Source: an uncultured Vibrio sp.
Lineage (GTDB): Bacteria; Pseudomonadota; Gammaproteobacteria; Enterobacterales; Vibrionaceae
Length of the DNA: 64,000 nucleotides
NCBI GenBank assembly: GCA_947504195.1
Contig: CANNGN010000004.1
Span: 62,001 to 126,000, forward strand
Direction: 5' to 3'
The notes under the pieces were generated by a model that saw only the letters and a list, made by a program, of their open reading frames with translations, had not been told where the DNA came from and made no database searches. The position numbers and the translations under genes are program-made. Positions 29,600-38,769 of the stretch are shown piece by piece (position 1 is the stretch's first letter; each line of letters starts with the position of its first letter).

Positions 29600-30556
29600 A
29601 TGCGAGTAGTTCTTGGCCCAATGCAAGGTGTATTAGACCATGTAATGCGTGAAATCCTCACAGAGATAAACGATTATGATCTCTGTGTTACTGAGTTTGT
29701 CCGCGTTACCAGTCAATTATTACCAAGCAAAGTATTTCATAGACTGTGTCCAGAGCTTCGTACGCAATCTCATACCCGTTCAGGTACACGTGTTCATGTT
29801 CAATTATTAGGTCAAGATCCTCAGTGGATGGCTGAAAATGCACATCAAGCTGTTGAATACGGTGCCGCTGGAATTGACATTAATTTCGGTTGCCCTGCCA
29901 AAACCGTAAATAAACACAAAGGCGGCGCAGCGCTACTTGAATTTCCTGAAACAATTTATCAAATAGTCAAACAGTGCCGAACTGCCGTAGATTCTAATGT
30001 TCCAGTCACGGCTAAAATTCGCCTTGGTATTGAGAACCCAGAAGACTGTTTTGCTATTTCAGATGCGATCCAACAAGCGGGTGCTGATGAGTTAACCATT
30101 CATGCTCGTACAAAAGTCGGTGGCTATAAGGCAGAAGAAATAAAATGGGGTTATATCGAGCAAATCCGTCAACGAACGTCGATTCCTATTATTGCCAATG
30201 GAGAGATTTGGAATTATCAAGATGGTATTGATTGCCGAAACACAACCAACGTAGATTCATTAATGGTGTGTCGAGGCGCGCTGACAATACCGAATCTCGG
30301 GAACGTCGTAAAACGAAACGATGCCGCAATGGCTTGGGATGAAGTGTTGCAACTGCTTATCAACTACTCTGAATGTGAAGTAATAGGCGATAAAAGCAAA
30401 TACTACCCACAACGCGTTAAACAGTGGTTTACCTACTTACGTCATGCTTATCCAGAGGCAGCAGAACTGTTCTACAACATTCGAACCTTTAATCAAGTTG
30501 ACCCTATTTTAAGCCACATTCATCGGGCACAAGAAGAGTACGCTCGTACCTACTAA
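29600..30556 (+). CDS. dusC: tRNA-dihydrouridine(16) synthase
   Basis: An FMN flavoprotein reducing U16 of tRNA D-loops with NADPH. The homology starts at MRVVLGPMQGVLD; the active-site motif INFGCPAKTVNKHKGGAALL (near 95-114) holds the catalytic Cys, and TAKIRLG and IPIIANGEIW follow. FVRVTSQLLP near 35 is DusC-specific wording. I prefer the ATG at 29600 (318 residues, E. coli DusC is 315) over a GTG at 29540 that would add a non-conserved 20-residue stretch. Confidence 0.92.
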   Translation: MRVVLGPMQGVLDHVMREILTEINDYDLCVTEFVRVTSQLLPSKVFHRLCPELRTQSHTRSGTRVHVQLLGQDPQWMAENAHQAVEYGAAGIDINFGCPAKTVNKHKGGAALLEFPETIYQIVKQCRTAVDSNVPVTAKIRLGIENPEDCFAISDAIQQAGADELTIHARTKVGGYKAEEIKWGYIEQIRQRTSIPIIANGEIWNYQDGIDCRNTTNVDSLMVCRGALTIPNLGNVVKRNDAAMAWDEVLQLLINYSECEVIGDKSKYYPQRVKQWFTYLRHAYPEAAELFYNIRTFNQVDPILSHIHRAQEEYARTY

Positions 30557-30561
30557 CCCCT

Positions 30562-30603
30562 GTAACTGGTAACTGGTAACTGGTAACTGGTAACTGGTAA
30601 CTG
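30562..30603. repeat. Heptamer tandem repeat, six copies
   Basis: GTAACTG is repeated six times without error from 30562 to 30603, starting six bases after the dusC stop. The unit is 7 bp, so copy-number change would not shift any reading frame here; it lies before the shared terminator. Confidence 0.97.
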
Positions 30604-30681
30604 CAGCGCTTATATTTGCTGGCAATAAAAATATAGTCCGTCTTTCATTTTCTCAATATTCCTTACCAAGCTTCACCAAAT

Positions 30682-30708
30682 AAAAAAGCACTGGAATCCA
30701 GTGCTTTT
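30682..30708. terminator. Bidirectional terminator, dusC and ABC operon
   Basis: AAAAGCACTGG pairs with CCAGTGCTTTT across a three-base loop; A and T runs extend on both sides. It separates the convergent dusC and ABC transporter genes. Confidence 0.88.
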
Positions 30709-30746
30709 ATCAGAATATATGTTGAGTGCTGTTTATAAGTAATAAG

Positions 30747-30805
30747 CTAAGCTCTTGATTAGCTAAACCCGCTATTAACTAAGCTCGCTATTAGCTAAGT
30801 AATAA
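30747..30805. repeat. Degenerate 16-bp tandem repeat at the end of the ABC ATPase gene
   Basis: Three 16-bp units of the form CTAAGCTCGCTATTAG (30747-30762, 30763-30778, 30779-30794) and a partial fourth, differing at a few positions. The array runs into the last codons and stop of the ATPase gene (stop at 30791). Confidence 0.8.
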
Positions 30806-31585
30806 ACTGTCATCAGCAAGCTCTTCACCACGTACTTTTGAAAACATTTCCAAAAGATCAGGAACACCCATATTGGCCCGTTGTTCACCTTCTACATCGA
30901 GGACAATTTTACCTTGGTGAAGCATCACCGTGCGATCACCACACGCCAACGCATCCTTCATCGAGTGCGTCACCATCATTACGGTTAAGTTATATTCCTT
31001 CACAATACGCTTGGTTAAATCGATAACAAATGCGGCCATTCTAGGATCAAGCGCTGCGGTATGTTCATCTAACAGCAGCAATTTGCTGTCTGATAGTGTT
31101 GCCATCACCAAACTGACGGCCTGACGTTGACCACCAGACAATAAGCCGATGCTGTCACTCAAACGATCTTCCAAACCTAAGCCCAAGATACTAATACGGT
31201 CTTGGAACAACTTACGGCGTTTGTTGGATAGTGAATGTGTCCATCCACGTCGTTTACCACGCATATACGCAAGTGCCATGTTCTCTTCAATTGTTAACGC
31301 GCCACAAGTACCCGCAAGAGGATCTTGGAATACTCGAGAACAAAGACTGGCTCGTTTATCAACACTTTGACGCGTAACATCAAATTCATCGATATTTACC
31401 GAACCACCTACCATAGGAGTCTCACCGGTTACTGCACCCAACAATGTTGATTTACCTGCTCCATTTGAACCAATTACAGTCAAAAACTGATGCTCGGGTA
31501 CGGTCAAATCGACACCGCGTAATGCTCTATTTTCAAGAATAGTTCCCGGACTAAACGTGACCTGAATGTTTTCCAAGCGGATCAT
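30791..31585 (-). CDS. ABC transporter ATPase (TrpX/YtrX-like importer)
   Basis: A 264-residue ATPase with Walker A GSNGAGKST near 38, signature LSGGQRQAVSL near 147 and Walker B LLLLDEHTAALDP near 169. The wording LTIEENMALAYMRGKRRGW is typical of ATPases paired with LIV-like permeases and ABC_sub_bind periplasmic proteins. Its ATG overlaps the permease stop by 4 bases. Substrate unknown; see the binding protein. Confidence 0.88.
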   Translation of the reverse strand: MIRLENIQVTFSPGTILENRALRGVDLTVPEHQFLTVIGSNGAGKSTLLGAVTGETPMVGGSVNIDEFDVTRQSVDKRASLCSRVFQDPLAGTCGALTIEENMALAYMRGKRRGWTHSLSNKRRKLFQDRISILGLGLEDRLSDSIGLLSGGQRQAVSLVMATLSDSKLLLLDEHTAALDPRMAAFVIDLTKRIVKEYNLTVMMVTHSMKDALACGDRTVMLHQGKIVLDVEGEQRANMGVPDLLEMFSKVRGEELADDSLLLS

Positions 31586-32481
31586 GCTTTACCTCCAATG
31601 GCTTTTTTAGTCTTCATTCTTTTTTGCATTTTAGGCATGACTAATGCGAGTGCAACCAATACCGCGGTAACAAGGTTTAAGTCCGAAGCTTGTAAGCCGA
31701 ACATTCCAGTACTTAACGCGAAAGCAACCGCCAAACGATACAGCACTGAACCTAAAATTACAGCAACAACCGCTACCCAAATTTTTCTTCCTGGCAATAG
31801 TGTCTGGCCAAGAATCACAGATGCTAAACCAACAACAATCGTACCAACACCAGAAGTCACATCTGCAAAACTATTGGTTTGAGCAAATAGTGCCCCTGAA
31901 AAACCAACAAAACCATTCGATATCGCTAAACCAACATAGGTATAGAATGCCGTACTGGCTCCCTGAGCAGAAACCATACGAGCGTTAACCCCTGTTGCGC
32001 GCAAACCAAGTCCAAAATCACTGTTCAACATACGTACAACAAAAATACCCGACAAGATAACCAAGATACCTACGACGAGCGGTCGGATATACAATGGATC
32101 ACCCATTGCTTCGAACGGAGTTAATATAGTATCGGATCCAATCAATGCAACATTTGGACGCCCCATAATACGAATGTTGATTGAGAATGCGGCAATCATC
32201 GTAAGGATCGAAGCCAATAAATTCAAAATACCACATTTAACCGTGAGGAATGCCGTTACCCATCCGGTGATGGCTCCAGCGATGATTGCTAAAAAAGTAG
32301 CTACCCACGGGTCAATGCCCGAAACGATAGCCGTTGCTGCGACGGCGGCCCCCATTGGAAAGCTGCCATCAACACTAAGATCTGGAAAATCAAGGACTCG
32401 AAATGTTAAATAGACGCCTAACGCGACTAAGCCATAAACGAGTCCAATTTCTAATGCTCCAAAAAAAGCAAAAGCAGACAT
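31582..32481 (-). CDS. ABC transporter permease (branched-chain amino acid type)
   Basis: A 299-residue, strongly hydrophobic permease with 8-9 membrane segments, in the LivH/LivM-like family: DFPDLSVDGSFPMGAAV near 33 and VIVGLASVILGQTL near 215 are diagnostic of the TrpX/YtrX-like importers. The ATG at 32481 has GGGAG 5 bases upstream; the longer frame adds non-conserved residues. It lies 57 bases downstream of the binding-protein gene. Confidence 0.88.
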   Translation of the reverse strand: MSAFAFFGALEIGLVYGLVALGVYLTFRVLDFPDLSVDGSFPMGAAVAATAIVSGIDPWVATFLAIIAGAITGWVTAFLTVKCGILNLLASILTMIAAFSINIRIMGRPNVALIGSDTILTPFEAMGDPLYIRPLVVGILVILSGIFVVRMLNSDFGLGLRATGVNARMVSAQGASTAFYTYVGLAISNGFVGFSGALFAQTNSFADVTSGVGTIVVGLASVILGQTLLPGRKIWVAVVAVILGSVLYRLAVAFALSTGMFGLQASDLNLVTAVLVALALVMPKMQKRMKTKKAIGGKA

Positions 32482-32538
32482 AAATACTCCCTTTCTGCTT
32501 AAAAGAGGCGGGGAACAAACCCCACCAAACAATCTTTA

Positions 32539-33507
32539 TTATTCAATAATTTTAGTTGCGCGATCGACAATTGATGCTGGAATAACAAGACCGAGTTTTT
32601 CAGCTGCAGCTTTGTTGATAACAACATCTGAACCTGTCGCTACTTTCACATCGATAGATCCCGGATCTGTACCTTCTAAAACGGCCGCAACATAATCGGC
32701 AGTTTGTACACCGATCTGATAATAATCAAAGCCTAAACTCGCCACTGCACCACTTTCAACGTAAGTAGTTGTCGCAGCGAAAACTGGTGTTTTTGCTTGA
32801 TTAGCCGCAACAATCATCCCTTCAATTGCACTTGCAACCGTGTTATCAATGAGTGCATAAATAACATCAGACTTCGATGCAATTGCTTGAGTTGCTGATT
32901 GGATGTCTGCACTCTTAAGTGCCGTTGCTTCTACTAATGTAACACCTTCCGCTTCAGCACTGGTTTTAAGTAAGTCCATTAAACTGACGGAATTAGCCTC
33001 TCCAGGGTTATAAACCACACCAATGGTTTTAACTGAAGGAAGCATCTCTTTTATCATTTGCACATGTTGAAGTACGGGTGATAAATCAGATAAGCCAGTT
33101 ACATTTTTGCCTGGTTTCTCTAATGAATCGACCAGTTTAGCACCTATCGGATCGGTAACAGCAGTAAATACGATTGGGATGTTTTTAGTAGATGAGACTA
33201 GCGCTTGAGCCGTCGGAGTTGCGATACCAACTAGTACGTCAGGTTCCTCACCTACAAATTGACGAGCAATCTGAACTGCAATTGCAGGATTTCCTTGAGC
33301 CGTTTTAAAATCGAATTCTAAATTTTTTCCTTCTTCATAACCCTTGGCTTTCAATCCATCAAGCAATCCTTGACGTGTTGCATCCAATGCTGGGTGTTCG
33401 ACAATTTGAGAAACTGCCACTTTCGCTGTTTTTGCCATAATACTCGTAGAAGAGAGTAATGCCGCACCTGCAAGAGCTACGGTAACTAATATTTTTCCTG
33501 CGTTCAT
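32539..33507 (-). CDS. ABC transporter substrate-binding protein (TrpX-like)
   Basis: A 322-residue periplasmic binding protein of the ABC_sub_bind family. The signal peptide ends near residue 25 (SSTSIMA|K); KVAVSQIVEHPALDATRQGLLDGL and VVYNPGEANS are family hallmarks. Relatives bind aromatic amino acids or similar small molecules in Gram-positive bacteria, but the ligand here cannot be fixed from sequence. First gene of the importer operon; AAGGAG lies just before the ATG. Confidence 0.86.
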   Translation of the reverse strand: MNAGKILVTVALAGAALLSSTSIMAKTAKVAVSQIVEHPALDATRQGLLDGLKAKGYEEGKNLEFDFKTAQGNPAIAVQIARQFVGEEPDVLVGIATPTAQALVSSTKNIPIVFTAVTDPIGAKLVDSLEKPGKNVTGLSDLSPVLQHVQMIKEMLPSVKTIGVVYNPGEANSVSLMDLLKTSAEAEGVTLVEATALKSADIQSATQAIASKSDVIYALIDNTVASAIEGMIVAANQAKTPVFAATTTYVESGAVASLGFDYYQIGVQTADYVAAVLEGTDPGSIDVKVATGSDVVINKAAAEKLGLVIPASIVDRATKIIE

Positions 33508-33702
33508 CAGAACTCCTTATTGCGAAGCTTTATGCTACTTTTCGTCAATTTTGTTATCTAATCTGCGTTCATTTATTGCAGTCCACAACATATTTACCAG
33601 TTACACAGCGTAAAGGGAAGCAAGTTTTACGACCGAGGTCTTAAAATTACAACCCCGCACAACCCAAGGGCAACATGTTCCATTTTGGGGCCTAACATGC
33701 AC

Positions 33703-33734
33703 AAAAAAGCCTCTTTTAAGGAAAAAGAGGCTTT
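33703..33734 (-). terminator. yfbV terminator
   Basis: On the minus strand a perfect 12-bp stem (AAAGCCTCTTTT with AAAAGAGGCTTT, 5-base loop) is followed by six T in all. It stands 32 bases after the yfbV stop. Confidence 0.9.
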
Positions 33735-33765
33735 AATCGTGCAGGCTGTTTATTGAGCGACTTTT

Positions 33766-34218
33766 CTAAAACCAACGCTCTAATGCTGACTTATCCAACT
33801 GGCGAAATGCTCGATTTAATACATATGCTAGCTCTTTATATCGAGGGCGAGATTTAACCGGTTCAATAGCGCCTCCCGATTCTAAGATTTTTTCGTTTAA
33901 TTCACGATACCAATGGACTAGATTTGGAGGAAGTAAAGTGTTTGAACGATTTCCCAACCACCATATCCCTTGAACGGGCAAGCTCAATGCGAAAACGGCT
34001 ATAACGATAGCTTGGGGAAGGTAATCGACATTATTGAAGGTGATTTGAGTTAATACACTTATAGCCGCAACGGCCGGCATAACTTTTATCGCAAATCTCG
34101 TTGCCTTAATCACGCGTTGGTCTGGGAAAAGCAAAGAAAGCTCTTTTCTCATAGGCCAACTGTCCATATATTTTTGTCCATCTCGAAGGTTATGGACCAA
34201 TCCAATATCATCACGCAT
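33766..34218 (-). CDS. yfbV: UPF0208/DUF412 inner membrane protein YfbV
   Basis: A 150-residue protein with two membrane segments (about 47-66 and 75-95), matching E. coli Yfb[29 protein letters not shown] and the C-terminal NRAFRQLDK. In E. coli it has been linked to insulation of the Ter macrodomain. Divergent from ackA, as in E. coli. Confidence 0.93.
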   Translation of the reverse strand: MRDDIGLVHNLRDGQKYMDSWPMRKELSLLFPDQRVIKATRFAIKVMPAVAAISVLTQITFNNVDYLPQAIVIAVFALSLPVQGIWWLGNRSNTLLPPNLVHWYRELNEKILESGGAIEPVKSRPRYKELAYVLNRAFRQLDKSALERWF

Positions 34219-34562
34219 AGGCTCTCACTTCTTCAATTAAACTTTTTATTAAAAATAAGTTGAATAAATCAACTTATTTTGCAAAAACTTAATGTTGGAT
34301 AATATTTTTTCAAAAAATTTTGTTATATTAAGCCCACCTCGCACACAGCACATTCGTGCGCGACCAGAATTTCATTGTTACCCCTAAATTCAGTTAAAGC
34401 AACCGAGATTTAGCAAAACGTGTAAAAGTTTGTGACTCATTGTGAACTGTTTACATTAAATGATATTTTTATTGATCGGGAGTGGGATTTATCATTCGTT
34501 TTATCCTATATATTACCCGCACAACTTTTAACAAATTAAACCGAAAGTACAGGTAGTTACAC
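34219..34562. other. Divergent intergenic region, yfbV/ackA
   Basis: 344 bases without a gene. It holds the perfect hairpin at 34252-34280 near yfbV and, nearer ackA, TTTACATTAAATG and TTATCCTATATAT, plausible promoter pieces for ackA. I cannot fix a single promoter by eye. Confidence 0.5.
34252..34280 (-). other. Perfect 12-bp hairpin in the yfbV leader
   Basis: AAAATAAGTTGA pairs exactly with TCAACTTATTTT around a 5-base loop, 33 bases before the yfbV ATG. On the minus strand it is followed by TTTTTA, so it could act as an attenuator for yfbV, or be a regulator-binding palindrome. Confidence 0.55.
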
Positions 34563-35762
34563 ATGTCAAAACTAGTTCTAGTTTTAAACTGCGGCAGCTC
34601 GTCTCTTAAATTCGCTGTTGTCGATGCAAATAATGGAAATGAACACTTAACCGGCCTTGCAGAATGCCTTTCTCTTCCCGAAGCTCGTATCAAGTGGAAA
34701 TTAGATGGTGGCAAGCATGAGGCTCAGTTAGGCAATGGCGCTGCGCACATTGAAGCATTATCGTTTATGGTCGATACTATTCTTGCGTCGAAGCCAGAGC
34801 TTGCTGAAAACCTCGCGGCCATCGGTCACCGAGTTGTTCACGGTGGTGAACAATTCACTCAATCAGCATTAATTGATGATTCTGTATTACAAGGTATCGA
34901 AGACTCTTCGACCTTTGCGCCTCTTCATAACCCTGCGCACATCATCGGTATTAAAGCGGCTCAAAAAGCATTTCCAGCTTTAAAAAATATCGCTGTGTTT
35001 GATACGGCGTTCCACCAAACAATGCCAGAAGAGTCATACTTATACGCGCTTCCTTATAAGCTATATAAAGAACATGGAATTCGTCGCTACGGCATGCATG
35101 GTACATCTCATTTGTTCATCGCTCGTGAAGCAGCTGAACGTTTAAATGTTCCTGCAGATAAACTGAATATTATTAACTGTCATCTGGGTAACGGTGCTTC
35201 TATCTGTGCAATTAAAGATGGTAAATCTGTAGACACATCTATGGGTTTAACTCCTTTAGAAGGATTGGTCATGGGTACACGTTGTGGTGATATCGATCCT
35301 GCGATTATATTCCACCTTCATGATGCTCTTGGTTACTCAATTGAAGATATCAATACTATGTTGACCAAAGAGTCTGGTTTACTAGGTTTGACTGAAGTGA
35401 CCTCTGACTGCCGCTTCGTGGAAGATAACCATGAAGAGAAACCAGAAGCGAAGCGTGCTTTAGATGTCTTCTGTCATCGTTTGGCTAAATACATCGCAGG
35501 TTACACTGCAAGCATGGATGGTCGCCTAGATGCTATTGTGTTTACTGGCGGAATCGGTGAAAACTCAGCACCAATTCGTGAAATGGTTCTTAACCGTTTA
35601 GCCATTTTTGGTATTGAAGTCGATACCGATGCGAACTTGAAAGCACGCTTTGGTGGCGAAGGTGTTATCACCACAGCTGATAGCCGTATTCCTTCAATCG
35701 TAATTTCAACCAATGAAGAATTGGTAATTGCAGAAGATACCGCGCGACTCGCTGGTCTTTAA
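34563..35762 (+). CDS. ackA: Acetate kinase
   Basis: Interconverts acetyl phosphate + ADP with acetate + ATP, the final step of acetate overflow. The ASKHA-fold motifs are visible: [12 protein letters not shown] at 5-16, [11 protein letters not shown] near 89, and [10 protein letters not shown] near 325. The 399-residue length is normal. ACAGGTAG before the ATG. It is followed by pta, so the pair controls acetyl-phosphate levels and, through them, response regulators. Confidence 0.97.
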   Translation: MSKLVLVLNCGSSSLKFAVVDANNGNEHLTGLAECLSLPEARIKWKLDGGKHEAQLGNGAAHIEALSFMVDTILASKPELAENLAAIGHRVVHGGEQFTQSALIDDSVLQGIEDSSTFAPLHNPAHIIGIKAAQKAFPALKNIAVFDTAFHQTMPEESYLYALPYKLYKEHGIRRYGMHGTSHLFIAREAAERLNVPADKLNIINCHLGNGASICAIKDGKSVDTSMGLTPLEGLVMGTRCGDIDPAIIFHLHDALGYSIEDINTMLTKESGLLGLTEVTSDCRFVEDNHEEKPEAKRALDVFCHRLAKYIAGYTASMDGRLDAIVFTGGIGENSAPIREMVLNRLAIFGIEVDTDANLKARFGGEGVITTADSRIPSIVISTNEELVIAEDTARLAGL

Positions 35763-35769
35763 TTCGATT

Positions 35770-35798
35770 AACTGGCTAACTTCATAAGTTAGCCAGTT
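35770..35798 (+). terminator. Perfect hairpin between ackA and pta
   Basis: AACTGGCTAACTT pairs exactly with AAGTTAGCCAGTT across CAT, 7 bases after the ackA stop. The tract that follows (TGCTTTGG) is poor in T, so partial termination or an RNA processing/stability role is as likely as full termination. Confidence 0.6.
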
Positions 35799-35880
35799 TG
35801 CTTTGGGGCTCATAATTTACAGAGCCAATTTATTTACCCCCTAATTATATTAGGTCTTTTTTGCTATAGGTAATCTTGCC

Positions 35881-38031
35881 ATGTCTCGTACAATAATGCT
35901 TGTTCCTACTAGCGCTGGCGTAGGCTTAACGAGTGTAAGCTTAGGCGTCATCCACGCTATGGAACGTAAAGGAGTTTCTGTCTCCTTTTACAAACCAATC
36001 GCTCAACCACGTAGTGGCGGCGACCAACCAGATTTAACATCTACAATTCTTAGTACCAATATTAATATCAAGATTGCTGAACCTGTTCATATGTCTAAAG
36101 CAGAGACATTAATCGGCTCAGAAAAAATGGATGAGTTGTTGGAAACTATTGTTGAACGTTATAGTTCGATTAATTCTGAATCTGAAGTTACCCTAATTGA
36201 AGGTTTAGTTCCAACGCGTAAACACCCATTTGCAAACCAAGTAAATGCTGAAATAGCGAGCACACTTGGTGCAGAAATCGTGTTTGTTGCAACCCCAGGT
36301 TTGGATAATCCATCGCAGCTTAAAGAGCGCATCGAAGTTGCATGTTCTAACTTTGGCGGTACTAAAAATAAAAGTATCTCTGGCGTGATCATCAACAAGC
36401 TAAATGCTCCAGTAGACGAAGCCGGACGTACTCGCCCAGATCTATCAGAGATTTTTGATGAGGCAGAAGTAGCTAAGCAAAGTAACATCGAAGTGTTACA
36501 GATCTTTAATTCGAGTCCAATTCGTGTATTAGGCTGTGTGCCTTGGAGCATTGATCTAATTGCTACTCGTGCTATTGATATGGCGAAACATCTCAACGCG
36601 GAAATCATCAATGAAGGCGAACTGAAAACTCGACGCATTAAAAGCATCACGTTCTGTGCTCGCTCGTTACCTAATATGATGGAACATTTCCGTCCAGGTT
36701 CCTTACTCGTTACTTCAGCAGACCGCCCCGACGTTATCGTTGCAGCTTCTCTTGCTGCAATGAACGGTGTTGATATTGGTGCCATCTTACTAACTGGTGG
36801 CTATGACATTCCTAAATCAATCTACGATTTATGTCTTCCAGCATTAAAATCTGGCCTACCTATATTCAAAGCGTCTGGAAACACATGGCAGACTTCTTTA
36901 AACTTGCAGAGCTTTAGCTTAGAAGTTCCTTCAGATGATAAAGAGCGCATTGAATTTATTAATGACCACGTTGCGAGCCATATTGATGGTCCTTGGATCA
37001 ACTCTCTTTCTGAGGGAACTCAAGGCATTCGCCGTTTAAGCCCTCCTGCATTCCGCTATCAGCTCACTGAGTTTGCTCGCCGTGCAGCAAAACGCATTGT
37101 CCTTCCTGAAGGAGATGAGCCTCGTACTGTTAAAGCAGCCGCAATTTGTGCTGAACGTGGTATTGCAACGTGTGTACTCCTTGGTAATCCCGATGAGATT
37201 AGACGTGTTGCTGTTCAACAAGGTGTTGAGTTAGGCGCCGGTGTAGAAATTATCGATTCAGACAAAGTTCGCGAAAATTACATTGCAAGACTCGTAGAGC
37301 TACGTGGCGCAAAAGGCATGACTGAAGTTGTAGCCAAAGCAAAACTGGAAGACTCCGTTTTCCTAGGCACAATGATGTTGGAAGCGAATGAAGTTGATGG
37401 CTTAGTATCTGGAGCGGTTCATACCACTGCAAACACCATCGTTCCTCCATTCCAAATCATAAAAACTGCACCAAACGCATCAATCGTTTCTTCAATCTTC
37501 TTCATGCTATTGCCTGATCAAGTATTGGTATACGGAGACTGTGCAATTAACCCTGATCCTAATGCTGAACAGCTTGCAGAAATTGCAATTCAATCAGCAG
37601 ATTCAGCAGCAGCATTTGGTATCGATCCGCGTGTTGCCATGATTTCCTATTCAACAGGTGAATCTGGTAAAGGGGTTGATGTAGACAAAGTACGTGAAGC
37701 AACACGTATTGCTCAGGAAAAACGCCCAGATCTCGTTATCGATGGTCCACTACAGTATGATGCAGCAATCATGGAGAACGTTGCTAAATCTAAAGCACCA
37801 GACTCACCAGTAGCGGGTAAGGCAACTGTATTTGTATTCCCAGACTTAAATACTGGTAACACTACGTACAAAGCGGTTCAACGTTCCGCTGATTTGGTTT
37901 CGATTGGCCCAATGCTTCAAGGTATGCGTAAGCCGGTTAATGACTTATCTCGTGGCGCTCTAGTTGATGATATCGTGTACACTATCGCTCTTACTGCTAT
38001 CCAAGCAGGTCAAGCTGACGACAATAGCTAA
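35881..38031 (+). CDS. pta: Phosphate acetyltransferase (long form)
   Basis: Pta moves acetyl groups between CoA and phosphate. The 716-residue protein has the three-part layout of the enterobacterial form: an N-terminal P-loop-like AAA_26 domain (1-~220), a DRTGG regulatory domain (~230-340), and the catalytic PTA_PTB domain (~390-710), with [14 protein letters not shown] near 407 and [10 protein letters not shown] near 589. The N-terminus [17 protein letters not shown] replaces a canonical P-loop. It follows ackA by 118 bases and has a terminator. Confidence 0.97.
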   Translation: MSRTIMLVPTSAGVGLTSVSLGVIHAMERKGVSVSFYKPIAQPRSGGDQPDLTSTILSTNINIKIAEPVHMSKAETLIGSEKMDELLETIVERYSSINSESEVTLIEGLVPTRKHPFANQVNAEIASTLGAEIVFVATPGLDNPSQLKERIEVACSNFGGTKNKSISGVIINKLNAPVDEAGRTRPDLSEIFDEAEVAKQSNIEVLQIFNSSPIRVLGCVPWSIDLIATRAIDMAKHLNAEIINEGELKTRRIKSITFCARSLPNMMEHFRPGSLLVTSADRPDVIVAASLAAMNGVDIGAILLTGGYDIPKSIYDLCLPALKSGLPIFKASGNTWQTSLNLQSFSLEVPSDDKERIEFINDHVASHIDGPWINSLSEGTQGIRRLSPPAFRYQLTEFARRAAKRIVLPEGDEPRTVKAAAICAERGIATCVLLGNPDEIRRVAVQQGVELGAGVEIIDSDKVRENYIARLVELRGAKGMTEVVAKAKLEDSVFLGTMMLEANEVDGLVSGAVHTTANTIVPPFQIIKTAPNASIVSSIFFMLLPDQVLVYGDCAINPDPNAEQLAEIAIQSADSAAAFGIDPRVAMISYSTGESGKGVDVDKVREATRIAQEKRPDLVIDGPLQYDAAIMENVAKSKAPDSPVAGKATVFVFPDLNTGNTTYKAVQRSADLVSIGPMLQGMRKPVNDLSRGALVDDIVYTIALTAIQAGQADDNS

Positions 38032-38063
38032 CACCTTAATCATATCTAGCTTGTAAAAAGCGC

Positions 38064-38100
38064 AAAAAAGAGGCCTAAACATGAGTGTTTAGGCCTCTTT
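38064..38100. terminator. Bidirectional terminator, pta and the Tad locus
   Basis: A perfect 15-bp stem, AAAGAGGCCTAAACA with TGTTTAGGCCTCTTT, loop TGAG, with six T on the minus strand (end of the Tad operon) and a shorter T run on the plus strand. Confidence 0.92.
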
Positions 38101-38142
38101 CATTTATAAGATCCAATTAATTACAAAATGTCGATGAGCGTA

Positions 38143-38745
38143 TTATTTGGATAAAGTGATATCAACGCGACGGTTTAATGCACGACCTTCAGCTGTTGTG
38201 TTTAATGCTATTGGGTCCATTTCTCCCAAGGAGATCACTCGTACCGACCCATAAGGTAAGCCATTTTTTTCCAAATATTGAGCAACTTCATGTGCACGTG
38301 CACCGCCAAGCTCTAAATTATAATTGTCAGTACCAATAGAATCAGTATTACCGACAATATTATAGGTTAACAATTCATCTCCAACACCTTCGAGTACGAA
38401 TTTAGCTGCAGGAGTGAGTTCATCTTTATCAAACTCAAAAGTCACACGCCCAGAAGGCTCTTCTTTGTATCGACGCACGAGAAAATCTTTACACCCTTGC
38501 GCTACAGTAATATCTTTGTTTACGCTTTTGATTACCGCGTCAGATTCAACGACTGGATTTCTACCCACGTCTTGAGTCATTCCACCAAAACCGACATAAA
38601 CTCGATTGGCAGAATCAACTTCTACTGACTCAACAAATTTAACCCCACTTTTACCGCAATAGTGTTGGAGTACCGTTGTATCTGCTTGTGCACTAAGGCT
38701 AATTGCAGAACATACCGCGATAAGAGTAATTATTTTGTTTTTCAT
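38143..38745 (-). CDS. OmpA-family protein at the end of the Tad locus
   Basis: A 200-residue exported protein: signal peptide ending AQA|D near 21, a short unique middle, and a C-terminal OmpA-like peptidoglycan-binding domain (VTFEFDKDELTPAAKFVL near 99, NTDSIGTDNYNLELGGARAHEV near 133, RALNRRVDI at the end). OmpA-like genes commonly close Tad loci in vibrios and may anchor the machine to peptidoglycan. It lies 24 bases after tadG. Confidence 0.88.
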   Translation of the reverse strand: MKNKIITLIAVCSAISLSAQADTTVLQHYCGKSGVKFVESVEVDSANRVYVGFGGMTQDVGRNPVVESDAVIKSVNKDITVAQGCKDFLVRRYKEEPSGRVTFEFDKDELTPAAKFVLEGVGDELLTYNIVGNTDSIGTDNYNLELGGARAHEVAQYLEKNGLPYGSVRVISLGEMDPIALNTTAEGRALNRRVDITLSK

Positions 38746-38769
38746 ATTAGCCTTCTTTTATTTACCTGA

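Noticed and set aside
30562..30603. CRISPR array
   Set aside because: Units are 7 bp with no spacers, so it is a simple tandem repeat.
33508..33700. TyrR-like box upstream of the ABC importer genes
   Set aside because: TGTAAC is present near 33600, but the second half does not match TTTACA at the right distance.
34255..34277. FNR box between yfbV and ackA
   Set aside because: TTGA and TCAA are 5 bases apart; an FNR site needs 6. Kept as an unexplained hairpin.
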